A stretch of 64,000 nucleotides of DNA from Prorocentrum cordatum (GCA_963575745.1 CAUYUJ010016704.1:188001-252000); one strand, 5' to 3'; counted from the stretch's first letter, positions 1 to 12,258 are shown. The notes: generated by a model not told the origin, from the letters alone. Translations and numbers: made by a program.

Positions 1-215
1 CCCCCGCCTGGCATTCCGGAATGAGGAATGGACTCTCAGCCGCGGGGGTGTTGGCCCGCGGGGTCCCACCCCCCCAGCGCAACCAGAGCAGGAGAAGCGC
101 GAGAGCCCGGATCCTAAAATGCAGCTCTGACAGTGGTTGTACTCGGAAGTTGTGCTAGTACTACGTGCGCGCTACTCCGTGTCTTATGTCCAGCATGATA
201 TACTGCTTCCTTTGG

Positions 216-400
216 GGGAGGGAGGAGCGGGAGGAGGGAGGAGCGGGAGGAGGGAGGAGCGGGAGGAGCAGGAGGAGGGAGGAGCGGGAGGAGCGGGAGG
301 AGGGAGGAGCGGGAGGAGGGAGAGGGAGGAGGGAGGAGGAGGGAGGAGGAGAGAGGAGGAGAGAGGGCGAGGGAGGAGGAGGAGGAGGACCAGCGTAAAA
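216..400. repeat. purine-rich GGAG minisatellite
   Basis: Degenerate tandem units of about 12-18 bp built on 'gggaggagcgggagga', almost pure purine on the + strand. The overlapping open frames are Gly/Arg/Glu or Pro/Ser/Leu homopolymers and are not taken as genes. Confidence 0.9.
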
Positions 401-709
401 CCAAGAGTCTTCAACGACGTTGGAATTAAATCCCTCCCTCCAAGGTCCCCCTTTCATGGACCCCCACAGCGGTTCATTTCCATTGAGGGAACTGCCTCGT
501 TGGAAGACAACCGTTTGAAGATCCTGAAGCATGCCAAAGCATTCTCGGGATTTCAACGCCACGTATCAACCTGACTGCTGCGTCTTGACGATTTGGAATC
601 GTGCCAGAGCGCAATTTGTGGGACTTCAACACCGCGAATCAACATAACTGTTGCACCCGCATAGTCCAGAGTCTTTCTAAAACATCATCTCTGGTACGTT
701 GATCATGGG
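401..709. other. unassigned spacer
   Basis: Mixed-composition sequence with no coding signal or clear repeat that I can see. It leads into the 83-bp tandem array. Confidence 0.5.
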
Positions 710-1160
710 AATCCGTGAAACTCTTGCAAACTTGACAAACGGATGTGCGCGGCGCTGAGGCGAGAGCCACATTCTGAAAAGGAGCCGCCCTCAATCCGTG
801 AAACGATTGCAAATGTTTGAAAAGAATGTGCGCGGCGCTGAGGCGAGAGCCACATGTTGAAAACGACCCGCCCTCAATCCGTGAAGCTCTTGCAAACTGT
901 TAGAGCGACTGTGCGCGGCGCTACAGCGAGAGCCACATTTTGAAAACCACCCGCCCTAAATCCGTGAAGTTCCTTGCAAATGTTTAAAACGAATGTACGC
1001 GGCGCGAAGGCGAGAGCCACACTTTGAAAACGATCCGCCCTCAATCCGTGAAACGATTGCACTGTTTCAAACGAATGTGCTCGGCGCTAAGGCGAGAGCC
1101 ACATTTTGAAAGCGACCCGCCCTCCATCTGTGAAACGGCTGTCCCTTCAAAGCTTCAGAG
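710..1160 (+). repeat. 83-bp tandem repeat, five units plus partial
   Basis: Units begin at 710, 793, 876, 959, 1043 and 1125, each starting 'aatccgtgaa' and carrying the core 'gcggcgctgaggcgagag' then 'ttgaaaacgacccgccctc'. Spacing is 82-84 bp with scattered substitutions. Related single cores lie on the other strand near 2.75 and 3.66-3.87 kb, so the array belongs to a dispersed family. Confidence 0.9.
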
Positions 1161-1250
1161 TCATCAATGGTTAGGAAGTCGCAGGCAAAACGCCCGGCTC
1201 GCCTAAAAACTGGCCTCGAAGTGCGACACAGAGGAGTTATCTATAAGGAG

Positions 1251-1930
1251 AAGGGATGGAGGAGCAGCAGCAGCAGGAGCAGGAGCAGGAGCAGGAGCAG
1301 AAGGAGGAGGAGGAGGAGGTGGAGAAGGAGGAGGGGGAGGGGGAGGCGGGGGAGGAGGGGGAGCAGGAGGAGGAGGAGGAGGAGGAGAAGGAGGGGGAGG
1401 AGGAGGAGGAGGAGGAGGAGGAGGAGGAGAGGAGGAGGAGGAGGAGGAGGAGGAGGAGGAGAAGGAGGAGGAGGAGGGAGGGGGGAGGAGGAGGAGGAGG
1501 AGGAGAGGAGGAGGAGGAGGAGGAGGAGGAGGAGGATAAGGAGGAGGGTGCACGAGAAGGGATCAAGCGGAGGGAGCAGGAGGTAGCAGGACGACGGAGG
1601 AGGTTGAGGACGAGGGCGGAGGAGGACATAGAAGGATGGAGGAGCATGAGGAGCATGAGGAGGAGAGAGGAGGAGTGAGTGAGTGAGTGAGTGAGTGAGT
1701 GGGTGGGTGAGTGAGTGGGTGGGTGAGTGAGGAGGAGGCGGAGGAGGGAGAAAGGGAAGGAGGGAGAAAGGAAAAGGAGGGAGAAAGGAGCAGCGAGGTT
1801 GGAAAGGGAGGAGGAGGAGGAGGAGGAGGAGGAGGAGAAGAGGAGGAGGAGGAGGAGGAGGAGTTGGGGTGAGGAGGAAGGATAGCGGGACGAAAAGGGG
1901 AGGAGGGAAGGAGGAAAGGGAGGGAAACAC
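1251..1930. repeat. (GGA)n purine tract with a GTGA block
   Basis: Nearly continuous GGA/GGAG purine sequence at about 1256-1545 and 1800-1870, with a 'gtgagtgagtgagt' block at 1676-1730. The long open frames across it are shadows of the trinucleotide repeat. Confidence 0.9.
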
Positions 1931-2394
1931 GGAGGGACGGAGGGAGGTAAGAGGACTTTGCCGCCCTCCCCTCGCCCTGCCCTCGCCCTCCCCTCGCCCT
2001 CCTGTGCTCGCCCTGCCGCCCTCCCCATCGCCAGGCACGGCAGCCCGTGCTTCTTTGCGGCCCTCCGGCGCACCCTGGCGCCCAGCGGGCCGCCGAGCGG
2101 CCCCCCCGACAGCGGGCTGCCCAGCTCGACGCCCGGCGACCTGGCGGCCCAGGGGGGGCGGGAGTGCTCGAGGAGGAGGGGGAGGAGGAGGAGGAGGAGG
2201 AGAAAAAGACGAACGTGCCCAGGAAGAGGCGCAGGAGGGAGGGGAGGGAGAGGGGGCAGCAACCCTGCCCTCCATCAGTCCGTCTTCCTCCTCTTCCTCC
2301 TCACGTTGCACGGACTCTGATCGTAGGATCGCAGTGTCCGCGCGGACCAGGATGCTACCGGCTTCGGCAAAGCCTGGCGACCCCCCCTGACCCC
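1931..2394. other. GC-rich spacer between purine and pyrimidine blocks
   Basis: High-GC sequence with a short GGA patch at 2163-2205. Frames are open on both strands but no family is recognisable. It separates two tracts of complementary composition and would be the loop if they paired. Confidence 0.4.
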
Positions 2395-2626
2395 CTCCTT
2401 CTCCTCCGCCTCCTCCTCCTCCTGCTCCTCCTCCTCCTCCTTCTCCTTCTCCTCTCCTCTCCTCCTCCTGCTCCTCCTCCTCCTCCTCCCCCTCCTCCTC
2501 CTCCTCCCCCCTCCCCTCCTCCTCCTCCTCCTCCTCCTCCTGCTCCCCCTCTTGCTTCTCCTCCTCCTCCTCCTCCTCCTCCTCCTCCTCCTCCCTCCTC
2601 CTCCTCCTCCTCCTCCTCCATCCATT
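2395..2626. repeat. (CCT)n pyrimidine tract
   Basis: About 230 bp of CTC/CCT repeats on the + strand, complementary in composition to the GGA tract upstream. No gene. Confidence 0.9.
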
Positions 2627-2744
2627 CCCACTATGTATGAATACCTTTCTCCCTGTCGCATCCCGAGGCCAGTTGGACGGGCTGGCCGGGCGTTTAGCCT
2701 GAGACTGCCTTGCCGCTTATGAGCCTGATCTTAAATCTGGCAAG

Positions 2745-3870
2745 ACCTTGACGGATTGAGGGCGGATGGTTTTCAAAAAATTGTTCTCGTTTTAGCGTTG
2801 TGTTCATTGTTTCTAAATATCAGCAGGAGGTTAATTTGTTATCATGGTTATTGTAACGTACCAGAAGTGGTGTTTTTGAAACGATTCAGGATTGTCAGGG
2901 CGCATCAGTTTCGTTGATTCGCGGCATTGAAATTCCAGGAATGGTGTTCTGACACGATTCAGGATCGCCAAGACGCAACAGTCAGGTTAACTCGTGGCGT
3001 TGAAGTCCTGAGAGTGGCGTTTTGGCACGCTTCCATATTCTCACATGGTTGTCCCCTAAAGGGGCAATTCCCTCAGTTGAAATTATGCCTTGCAGGGGCC
3101 CATGAAGAGGGAGCTTGGATGGAGGGTGTATTCCGACATCGTTGATGAATCACTGGTCCTCCTCCTCCTGCTCCTTCTCTTCCTCCTCCTCAGGGCTAAG
3201 GGCTGACGGCATGTATGTCGATGGTTGGATGCGTTGACGCCACGGAAGGCGGTCGACCACGAAGTCGCTTGGTTGGCCCGTGTGATATGGGAGGGCCTCA
3301 TCCCGTCCGTGGGTGCTGAAAATGGGTCCTCATCTGGCAGCCCTCCCCGCTGATCACCTCCCCGTCATCAACCGCCACTTCCCTCCTCCCGACTGCCGCG
3401 TCGCCTGCGACCGCTGCTCGCGGCATCGACGCCGCGGTGCTCTGCGGCAACTTCACCAGGTAGAGTTGAATGGCGGATTTATGTTTACGCTCTTCTCCTC
3501 CTGCTCCTCCCCCTCTTCATTATAAGTAACTCGCCGCTGGCGCACCACCAGACGTGTCCGCAGGTCAGGCAGGGAGTTTCGGCTGAGATTTGGTTACGAA
3601 GAACTTACGATCCCGAAGCTAGATATTCCAACTGCTGCAAGGATGCGACCAGCCCTGTTCAAAATGCGGGTCTCGCCTTGGCCCGGCGCGTTTTCGTTTT
3701 CATTGTCTTCAGCAGTCACACAGGTGGACGGGGTAGTTTTCAAAATGCGACTCTCGTTTGAGACGTCCTCGAATTCTACGTCCTCGACTTCTACGATCCG
3801 AAGTTCCACACTGCTCAACAGATACACTGATGGAGGGCGGCTTCTTTTCAAAATGAGGTTCTCGTTTCCA
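2745..3870 (-). repeat. scattered inverted copies of the 83-bp repeat core
   Basis: The reverse complement of the core of the 710-1160 array recurs near 2749-2798, 3655-3680, 3733-3760 and 3820-3866, seen as 'gagggcgg...ttttcaaaatg...tctcg'. The rest of the interval has no gene I can support; a short CTC patch lies at 3160-3190. Confidence 0.6.
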
Positions 3871-3885
3871 AATTGGCACGTGTGC

Positions 3886-4942
3886 TGACCAGATCTGTGA
3901 AATTGCGCACCAGTTTCATTCATCGCCCCTTCCTCGTTCCTCCATTACGTTCCTGCTTATCCTCGGCAAACTCTTGCTCCCCCTCTTCCATATCCTCCCA
4001 CGTGCTTCTTTACCACGTATCTGCTGCTGTTCCTGTTTTCCCCTCCCCCGTCTTCCTGATCCGCTGTTCTCCGCCGAAGGCACTTGGCTGCACCCTCGAG
4101 GGGATGAGGGGGAACGGAGTGAGGCGACGAGGGCGGAGGTGGGAAGACAGGAACGGAAAACCAGGTTTGCGTCCCGAATCCCTCTGGTCAGCCACGAGAC
4201 TCGAGCCGCCCCTGCTGGTGGGGCCCGCCACAGGGCAGCAGCCCATGCCCTGGACGCTCTTGTGCGCCTCCCACGCGCTCATTGCTCCGCCTCGGGGCTT
4301 TTCTTCCTTCGTGCGACCCTGGGGCCGCCCTGGGCTAATTTGGGGAGCCGTTTGGGGGCCTCTTTGGGGGGGCCCCTTGGGGACCTCTTGCGGTATCCTG
4401 GGGCAGACTGGTTGGCAGGCATAGCGCATTGAGTGAGCATCACAAGTCGTGTCGGCATGATCGCTCTCAGGTCAGCTTGATTGGGGTCTCTCAGATCTCA
4501 TGAGTTAGCGTTGTTGGGCCCCCCTGGTTTCCAGGACAGCAGGAGCAGGTGCGACGCGTGCGACTGCCTGCAGCGAGGGTTGGGAAGCGGGTCCAGGAAA
4601 AACTGCAGAAATCCAGCCAGACAGCGCAGGGCGCATGAGCATGTCATGTCATCCCGCTGCGTGTGAAAGTGGCTGATCGGCTTTGTGCTGGAAGCCGCAG
4701 AGACCCATCGAAGACCAAAGATGCCAACCTGACGCGATCACATATCTGCGGGGAGAAACTAACCTAACCGATCGTTGCATCTAGCTCGGTTTCGGCTCCC
4801 TCGAGCTGACGGAGATCGCGATCAAACCCTAGCGGGTGCTCCAAAGTTCAAGCAGATCAGGGAGACATTTGCGCTGGGAGCGCGGCCGCCCTTCCCCAGC
4901 ATATAACGCTGCAGAGCGAGCACGAGCCGGCGAATCAGAAAA
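3886..4942. other. no gene seen; G-rich 'cttggggcc' tract
   Basis: No convincing coding signal. At 4310-4420 there is a 'tttgggggcctctttggggg' tract of the dispersed G-rich minisatellite type seen again at 7.7, 11.3, 47.5 and 59.7 kb. Confidence 0.4.
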
Positions 4943-5038
4943 TTGTACGCCAATATCGGTTTGATGATCCCATTTGGACATTCATTGGCCGAGGGGGATT
5001 ATGGAAAAAAGACGCGGAGGGAAAGGGGGCTTCGAGCG

Positions 5039-5163
5039 AAGTGGGAGGTGGCGCAGCTGAAGACGGGTACGCCCGTCGTCGTAGACATCACCGCCAAATG
5101 GTGCGGGCCTTGCAAAGTTATGGAGAAGGCTCCCCCGAGCGAGAACGAGAGCGCAATGAATGC
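5039..5163 (+). CDS. thioredoxin-like exon with WCGPC active site (partial)
   Basis: The frame reads 'LKTGTPVVVDITAKWCGPCK', the central beta strand and redox-active CxxC of thioredoxins; the two cysteines perform dithiol-disulfide exchange. Known family logic puts about 20 residues and then a 'KIDLD ... PTVLFFNG' strand next, and that segment occurs in frame at 13.13 kb on the same strand. After CK the frame reads 'VMEKAPPSENES' and meets a stop at 5174-5176, so an exon end before the stop is inferred; 'tgc|gtacag' at 5163/5164 is one candidate donor. The N-terminal exon boundary is uncertain. It could equally be an isolated exon fragment of a dead gene copy. Confidence 0.6.
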
Positions 5164-5179
5164 GTACAGGATTTAGGGA

Positions 5180-6527
5180 GAGAGGCACCCCTTGTCCTTC
5201 GTGTTGCGTCGCAGCGCGAGATCGAAGTCTCGACGCTCAGGCCATAGTCCCGCGTAGGTCGAGTCGCACAGGGGAATTTGAAGTCCTTGTTTGACCCAAT
5301 CGAAATCTTGCTCAGGAGCGACAGGCGGCGTGATACAGCATGACAGGGTAGCTTCTGGTGGGATCTGCGCACTCCACTCTGCGCATGTAAAGTGGATAGC
5401 ATCGTGCCGGCAAGATCATGCAAGAGAGGGGGGGTAGCGGCTGCATTCGATCAACATGGACCATGTGCCCATGTCCGTAACACGAGTCTTTCATGGAATG
5501 ATTAATGCTTGTGTCCCACTGCCAGTGAGCCGCTTGCCCCACACACATGCGGATTTAAGAATCCGGGATGGCTAGCACTCTTTCGCAATCCCCCCCCCCT
5601 CCATAAAAAATTGCTGGCGGGAGGGATGAGTATCCCAGGTCTCTTTGCGCCCTCCTCGTTCAGCCTGCCTCCCTGGCTCTGTGTAGAACCAGTCTCGACC
5701 CCTGTGTCGCAATCACATCGACTGGCTCGCCTGCCCCACACGGAAGCTGAGGCACGCCCACCTCAATGACGATGGATTTTGATGGGACGGGGTCCCAAAG
5801 GTGTCCGCCGTTTTCTGTCTCCAAGGGCCCTTCCTGGGTCCCGGGACCGCAAAACAAATGGTTGTTATGAAAATCCAGCCCTGGCAAGGAGACTTCACTG
5901 TATGATCTGGAATTTGAATTGCCTTTCTGTGGCTCGATGTGGTAAGCACGATCACCAACAATACAGGCCGCTGGTATGACTAGCAGCCAATTCAATATTT
6001 CCCCTTGGCGGCACAGTCGAAAAAAAAAAAAACAAAAAAGAAAAAAACAGCCCAGGCAGAGGCCCCAGTGTCCAAGGCCCGTTTCCCTCAGGGCCCCTTT
6101 CCTTCATGGCAGCGTACGTGCGCTTGCGGAGTTGCGCAGCGTGGCAGTTCTGGAGGGCAAGCGGCGCATCGTTTGCATCTCGTGGCCAACCCAGGTCAGG
6201 GTCCTGTCTGGTGATGGCCTCGCTCTTTCGCTCACCACGCGCCGAGCAGCGCTAGGATCGCTTTCCCAGTACGTTCAAACAGAGCTGTTGCACATCACTG
6301 CTGGCTGTTTCTCGTGCCAGCTCAGGCAGGACGAGGGGTGACCACAGGAGTCGTGTGTTATGTGGATGGGGTACACGGACAGGGCCAAGCTTGAGTATTG
6401 TGTTCGGGCGGAAGAGCAGTCACTCTAGGCGTTCTTGGCCCTTTGCTGGATTAGACTAAGCCCGACGGTTGGATGGTGCAGGGAGCACCGATTAGACATG
6501 TGCCGCCCCTGTCTTGCATCCGCAGTA
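5180..6527. other. no gene seen; A-rich patch
   Basis: Unique-looking sequence with no recognisable coding region. An A-rich run at 6019-6050 might be the tail of an old retroposed copy, but I see no matching body or target duplication. If the thioredoxin exons belong together this is intronic. Confidence 0.4.
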
Positions 6528-6694
6528 CAGTCAAGACGCTGACATAAGGAACAGTTTGGGTTCGGAAGGGGCTCGATGTTCCTTAGGTTCCTCCAGTGCT
6601 GTTCCTCTTGCCCTCCTTGGGCATGGAGGCGCTTAAAGGGCCAAGAAGGGGCTTCGTTCCTTATTCAGCGTTCCTTCTTTCAGAGGCCCGACTG
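6528..6694. mobile_element. TA-flanked MITE (CAGTC termini)
   Basis: The 167-bp element starts 'cagtc...aaggaac' and ends 'gttccttctttcagaggcc' then 'cgactg', terminal inverted repeats interrupted near the left end. It is flanked by TA on both sides (6526-6527, 6695-6696), the target duplication of Tc1/mariner-type transposons. A related copy lies at 19158-19335 and a decayed end near 60.9 kb. It has no coding capacity. Confidence 0.75.
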
Positions 6695-6696
6695 TA

Positions 6697-8801
6697 TCCC
6701 ACACATCATGCTAAGTCCATGCCTTCCTCTGGCTATCATACTAGTTGCCTGTATTCACGCGTCGGGCCGCCATGCTTATATCTGTTGCACTCCCATATGC
6801 GAGACGATGGTCAGCTTGAGTAACAAGTACGCTGGGAAGGTTCTTGCCGCTCTCGGTGCAGCAGCCTGTGTTGTGTATTGGGCGTTCTCTTGCATGCATC
6901 AATTGGCGAACGAATCAAAATTATGTGCGTTCCTTGCACGGCGTCGCGGCGGCTCGTCCACAGAAGCATCAAGAGCCATTGCCAGCAGGACTCACATAGA
7001 GAGCGTCGTAATGACTCGCGTTGGCGTGATTCGATGTTGAAAGACGTACTGGGTGAATATAATGTTCGCGTTTCTTCGGAAGTCGTGCCCTTTGGGCTTC
7101 TGATTGGATGCGGCGAACAGGTTTGTATCAACATTTGAGCGCTGTCATGATCATTGTGTGCTTCCACCGCTGTTCACATACATAGCACGCGTTGCATGCG
7201 AATTGGAATTTAACCGGCACGCTCAATTGAAGACAGCCGCGCATTACGCTGTAACCCTGTACCCGCATGGCACATTGTTCGTGTAGGACCAGGGTGACTG
7301 GTTAGGTCGCTGGTGGTACAAATGGCACCACCGCGCAGTATCAACATGGTAGGTAGCTCGAGGGTGTAGTTGATTCCGTTGCAGTGCCAGTTTGCCGCCG
7401 TTGATTCTGGAGTGCGGTCGACACTCGCGGCAAGCATGGATACCCCTCGCAATACGACACATCGGCTCACCAGGGAAGCCCATCGCGGCCCGGAAGCATG
7501 TGCCTTCATGATCGTGGGCCGAGTCCTGATTGGGAGCGCTTTTGCTCGATCCTTAAGCAGCCGCGCGGCTGTCCCCTCGCCGCCGGGGAGCCCCATCCAG
7601 TCCAGCAGAAGCCTGCGCTATCAGAGTCGCCTGCGGCAAGTCGCCGCCGCGCCCTGCCTTTTGGCAGCGCTTGTGCCGTCATGCGTTGAGTGAAAGTGCG
7701 ACCATGCCAGCGGGCTGCGTGTTCCCCCAGTTGCTGGGAAAACCGCTGGGGGAACAGCGCGGAGGGGCCCCCTAAAAGGTCGTCTTGGGGCCGCCCTGGG
7801 GATCTTGTCCGGCCTCGTGGGCCTTTTTTGGTAGCTTGCTGGTGTCCTCTTAGGTAAACTTGGGGTTCCTTGGGGTTGCCGTTGAGCGAACCATGCATGT
7901 TTCTTTCGAAAATGTTAAGGATAAGGAGAGAGAGAGAGAGAGAAGGAGGGATATAGACAGAGAGATAGAGAGAGTGACACAATTAATGGACAGAGTATGA
8001 ACATAGGGATCCGCCGTCCCCGCCCTACCCCCAAGGGTGGCCAAGCGTGTGATATTTCAATGATTGGCTATACTTCTCCGCCTGCTCCCCCCTCTCCGTG
8101 GGTCCAACGTCACACCAAACAGGGAGGGTCATGCAGAGAAAAAGGGCCGACTCGTCAACGGAGTGGGGTGAATTTCGCAGAGGAGGCTGTGGGATGTTGA
8201 GTGCGGCGGTTCTGAGAAGATAGTGGGGACAAGCACCGTGATAGGTGGTGGCCGATGTGAGCCCGAAAGTGGCCGAACGGAGCCCCAGCGATGCCAATGT
8301 CGAGCAAATCAGGCTTATCGAGAGAACGACCGTCCATATTCATTTTTGCGCTTCATTTTTGCGCTCACAAACAAAAAAACTTGTATCATTGATTTGTTTC
8401 GCGATAGCGGCCGTTACCAGGCCCCCCTCCCCCGTAGCGTCACGAGTCGTGCCGGCGCCGTCTGGGAATGCTTCGGAGTAGCCAGGGAAGCGCGACTAGC
8501 CGGTACCTATTGGGAGTTGCTATTGCAGGGCGTGCGCAGTGCTATAGATATGCAAGGTCTTGCGATGCATAGCTGCGGATAGCTAAGCGCGACGTATGGA
8601 AGCGGTTTTGCTCCATCCTCTCCCTTCCCTCCTCCGCCTCCCCCTCCCTGTCTCCCTCCTCCTCCTCGTCCTCCTCCTCAGCCGCCGGCTCTGCTCAAGC
8701 CAACTTCTCTGCGGCTAGCAGGCACCCCGCGCAGGGCACTTCCGCCCCACCTGGGGCGCCTTCCATGTCATTCCAGCCTGGCTGGCCTCCATAGCTCACA
8801 T
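6697..8801. other. no gene seen; GA microsatellite and G-rich tract
   Basis: Mostly unique sequence. A 'cttggggccgccctgggg' tract lies at 7735-7880, a (GA)n run at 7925-7975 and a CTC patch at 8630-8690. I see no supported coding region; this may be intron of the thioredoxin-like gene. Confidence 0.4.
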
Positions 8802-9917
8802 ATGCATGATCTGGATCATGCTGGTTCCCAGCTGGGGAGTCTACATCCCGTTGTTTGCCTCGCATCGCTGCCTCGAGACCCGCCATCAGTTCAGCGCAGC
8901 GGAAGTGCTCATATTGCCCGCGACGCGTTGGCTACAACACGATCTCAGCTCGGAGGCGGACTACCTTCAGTCGTTCAATCACACCGTCTACAGCAGGGGC
9001 CACGGACGCGGACCACACACCTACAGCCACGCGGGCGGGGCCATCACGGTCAACAGCATGATGCTCAGGCAGCGCACCATCGCCGAAGTCAAGAGCCCGT
9101 CCAAGCAGATTTCAGGAACAGCGCGGGCCATTCGCATCAAGCACGGCGAGCTCCACCTCACGCTCTTCGTTGCGTATCTCCCACCGAGGACACGACCCGC
9201 CACCGTACACAACCAGTGGGAGAAGCCGGTATACGTAACGCTCAACTGGATCAGCAGCGCCCTCAGTGCTGCGCCGACGAGAAGCACCCCGCACATGGCC
9301 TGGATCCGATCGACCTCTACGTAGGGGCAGGCCTCATCGCAGCAGAGATCAGCCATTTCTTCGGAGTTTCTCAGCCTGTCGGCCGACCAGGTGAAGCTGC
9401 CGTGGAAGTACATGGCAAGTGCCTTGTCTTCACGTGCTGGCCTGCTGGGCACACGTTTTTCGGGAGTGAGGGCCGCACGATGCGACTTGATTACCTCTTC
9501 ATTCCCCAAGGGTTATTTTCGCATATTACCTCGTGTGGGATTCGGTGGCCAGCCGCCGCAGCAGCACAGCTCATCAAGATCAACGTGCCGCGAGACCTCG
9601 TCCCCCTCATCGACAGTGTAGAGACTACTAAGCCAAACACTTTCTCCGACAAGCAACTCACAGTTTGGGCGACTGAAATGATGGCAGAACCACTACATAC
9701 AGGAGTTTTTCGTCACGCGTTCCATGCAGCATTGGAGACAGCCCTCACGAGCAACACCGACACAATACGAGCCCTCCATGCGCAGTGCACGACAGAGGCG
9801 CACTGGACCTTCTTGAGCGACATTCTCAAGTCCATGGCCAAGCATTTTTACCGAACACAAGAAGAACAAACACAGGTACCAGCCAGCAACGAATTGCGGA
9901 AGAGCTATAACTACTGA
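8802..9917 (+). pseudogene. non-LTR retrotransposon endonuclease remnant
   Basis: Two overlapping frames together carry an apurinic-type endonuclease fold as in LINE ORF2 proteins. The first (8806-9324) has 'IKHGELHLTLFVAYLPPRTR', the beta strand before the central loop. The second continues with 'TFFGSEGRTMRLDYLFIPQG' (about 9455-9514), matching the conserved R-x-D-Y segment near the end of the domain. The switch of frame around 9300-9325 marks an indel. A helical linker follows to a stop at 9915-9917. No reverse transcriptase is found downstream, so the element is truncated and dead. Assignment rests on these two motifs only. Confidence 0.55.
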
Positions 9918-9919
9918 AG

Positions 9920-11230
9920 ATGCGCGCAGTACTATGCAAGGGGTACATCGGTGTCTACACCATTGACCTGGACTTTAAAGAGAAGTTGGACATCCTCACG
10001 CGGGCCAGCACGAAGCAGCAGCAGCTCCACGAAGCTGAAAAGAAGAGAGCGTTCGAGGCAAGCAGATTCGCAGTTGGAGCAAAAACAGGATGTAGAAGTA
10101 CACGGACTCTCCAAGTGCGTGAGTACGACAATCGGAACCGCAGTTGCAGCAAGGCGACTCGCTCGCGCCCCAGCATCCCCGAATGGACGCAGCACGTTGC
10201 TCAAGGGGTCGCTCATGGAGGACCTGCAACGCAACCCATCGGCCTCAGCGAGGACATGAGATTATTAAAGCACCGACGCCTCACCGAACATGTCCAGCAG
10301 CAGCTCGAGGCAGAGCACGAAACAGCAAGGCGTACATCGGGCAGCTCCTCAACGAGGCCAAGAAGCGCCTCAAGTACTTCAAGAAGCCCGCGTGCGTGAC
10401 AGAACGGTCGCTCCCAGCAGACATTTCCCAGATCATCCTGCCGCCCGCGGTCATCGCAAAGAGGAAGCCGCAGACCCGGGGGTCTCGGTTTTTACGAGGA
10501 GTTGAACGAGGCACCGTGAACATGCTTAGTAGGCACCCTTGACCACGCGTACTAGGTCGGTTTCGCTCTGTTGAATGCCCACTACAGCCAGAGCTTCACG
10601 CCGGACAAGTTGAACGTTAAACCATCCGTACAAGGACAACGTATACTACAAAGGTAGTTCTTGCCAAGCGGGAAGGAGAAGCATACCAAGCCAAGGACGA
10701 CCTCCAGCTCAAGAAGCTCCTGACACAGCTGAGCCAGCAGGTCGCGGCCAACACCCAGGAGCTGGCATTTCCAGCGGCGGCCACTCTCCACAGCGCAGAA
10801 TAACACCATCCAGGCCCTCCAAACCAGCAGGAAGAACTACGCGGACCAGTGCACAGAGGCGGGGGGAAGGACATGCTGTAGGGCCACCAGAGGGGCAGAT
10901 GTACATGATACAGCTTTGACCCTCTACTGCAGACGTGGGAGGCAAGACGCGGGCCATCCTCACGGAGCATGGGCAGTTCCTGGACAAGATCAATGCGCAC
11001 CCGGTCCCGCGCACGGCCAAGCACTTCCGCATCGGCAAATGCTACGTCAGCAGCATGCTCAACTCCTTCCTCGAGCACGGGCCATGGACGGACGCGGAGT
11101 ACGAGGAGGACGCCATGCAGGATCAGCTCAAATATTCACCCATCAAGGATATCTACTTCGAGCCCACCCTGCAGGCGGGGGCAGTGGCACAGGAGGCAAG
11201 GCGCCAGCGGAAGTCATGCAGGATGAGCAG
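9920..11230 (+). pseudogene. broken coiled-coil coding remnants of unknown origin
   Basis: Several short frames look coding but change phase repeatedly: 'TKQQQLHEAEKKRAFEASRF' (about 10007-10066), 'NSKAYIGQLLNEAKKRLKYF' (about 10320-10380), 'KLLTQLSQQVAANTQELAF' (about 10710-10770), and 10935-11230 with 'TEHGQFLDKINAHPVPRTAK'. They are Lys/Gln/Glu-rich and helical. They directly follow the endonuclease remnant, so they may be the rest of the same element or an old gene. I do not recognise the family. Confidence 0.35.
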
Positions 11231-11329
11231 TCCACAGGGCCTCCTCTTGTCGTCAGATTCCTTCCTGTTGCGTTGCAGAGCGGTTCGCTGCACAGCAACG
11301 TGCGCACCACATCGCTGGAGAGCACTGGG

Positions 11330-11590
11330 CCGTGTGGTGCCTTTGGAGGTCGCCTTGGGGGCCTCTCTGGGCGGTTTGTGGGCCGTCTTTGGGCCCTCAG
11401 CGCGGCCACGTGGGGAAGCTTCGCGGCTCCAGTGGGCCGTCTTGGGGACCTATCAGGGCCTATCTTGACGGTCTTGGGCTGTTTGGGAGGCTCCTTGGGC
11501 CGTCCCGGACGCCTTCAAGATCGAACATGCTTCATGTTTGTTCCATGGCTGGGGTCTCTTGGGGGCAACTGGAGTCATCTTGTACGCCGT
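11330..11590 (+). repeat. G-rich 'gggccgtcttgg' minisatellite
   Basis: Imperfect 15-25 bp units such as 'cgccttgggggcctc' and 'gggccgtctttgggcc'. It is one of several dispersed tracts of this type in the window. Confidence 0.6.
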
Positions 11591-11823
11591 TAAAGATCGT
11601 TTGAGAAAAAAACCAGACTGGCTGCCTTGACAACGAGTTGTTTTAATGGTCAGGTCGTTCCCCGCGGCTGGCGGGTTGGGCGGGGTGGACGAGAGTGTTG
11701 GTCAAAGTCTCTTGGACACTCCTGGTGGGGGATGCGTCGTTACTCTTAGCGTTTCGCGGACCATCCTGCAGCGATTCGGAGGGCACCTGGGGCCGTCGTG
11801 TGCGCCCTTACTAAACTAAACTA

Positions 11824-11870
11824 ATCGGCGACTTCACGACTTTAGTAACTAAAGTTGTCGAATCGCCGAT
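11824..11870. repeat. 23-bp-arm hairpin
   Basis: Arm 11824-11846 ('atcggcgacttcacgacttt') pairs with 11848-11870 ('aaagttgtcgaatcgccgat') with only a few mismatches and a one-base spacer. It could be a cruciform or the collapsed end of an inverted-repeat element. No terminator role can be claimed for a eukaryote. Confidence 0.7.
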
Positions 11871-12021
11871 GTTCGAATCAAACACGCCCCGACGAGTAGT
11901 TCAGCGGCGCGGCGCGAAGCGTGCGAGGTGGACCTCCACATGGGCCACGATCCGAGTGAGCGGTGCGTTGGAATTGACATGCGGACGGAGAGCAGAGGCA
12001 GGGACAGAAGGACGAGGAGCA

Positions 12022-12051
12022 GGTGGTGGAGGAGGTGATGGAGGAGGAGGA

Positions 12052-12082
<31 letters not shown>

Positions 12083-12104
12083 GAGGAGGAGGAGGAGCAG
12101 CTGG
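12022..12104. repeat. (GGA)n microsatellite
   Basis: A run of GGA/GGT purine triplets. Flanking frames are artefacts of the repeat. Confidence 0.8.
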
Positions 12105-12258
12105 AAGGAGGAGACGCGCACGCACCGCGCACGCGCTGCGCACGCGGAGAGGGAAGCGAGGACCGCTTCGCCACAACAGAATAGCAGCGGGAAGCCTCGG
12201 CGGCGGGACCCGACCACGCGCGAGAGAGGGAGAAGACCAGCACCCACCTGCCTCGAAC

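Noticed and set aside
1237-2661. Ser/Leu/Pro or Gly/Arg-rich frames
   Set aside because: Trinucleotide repeat translation on both strands.
6019-6052. A-rich run as a retroposed poly(A) tail
   Set aside because: No matching body, no target duplication, and G interruptions; too weak to call.
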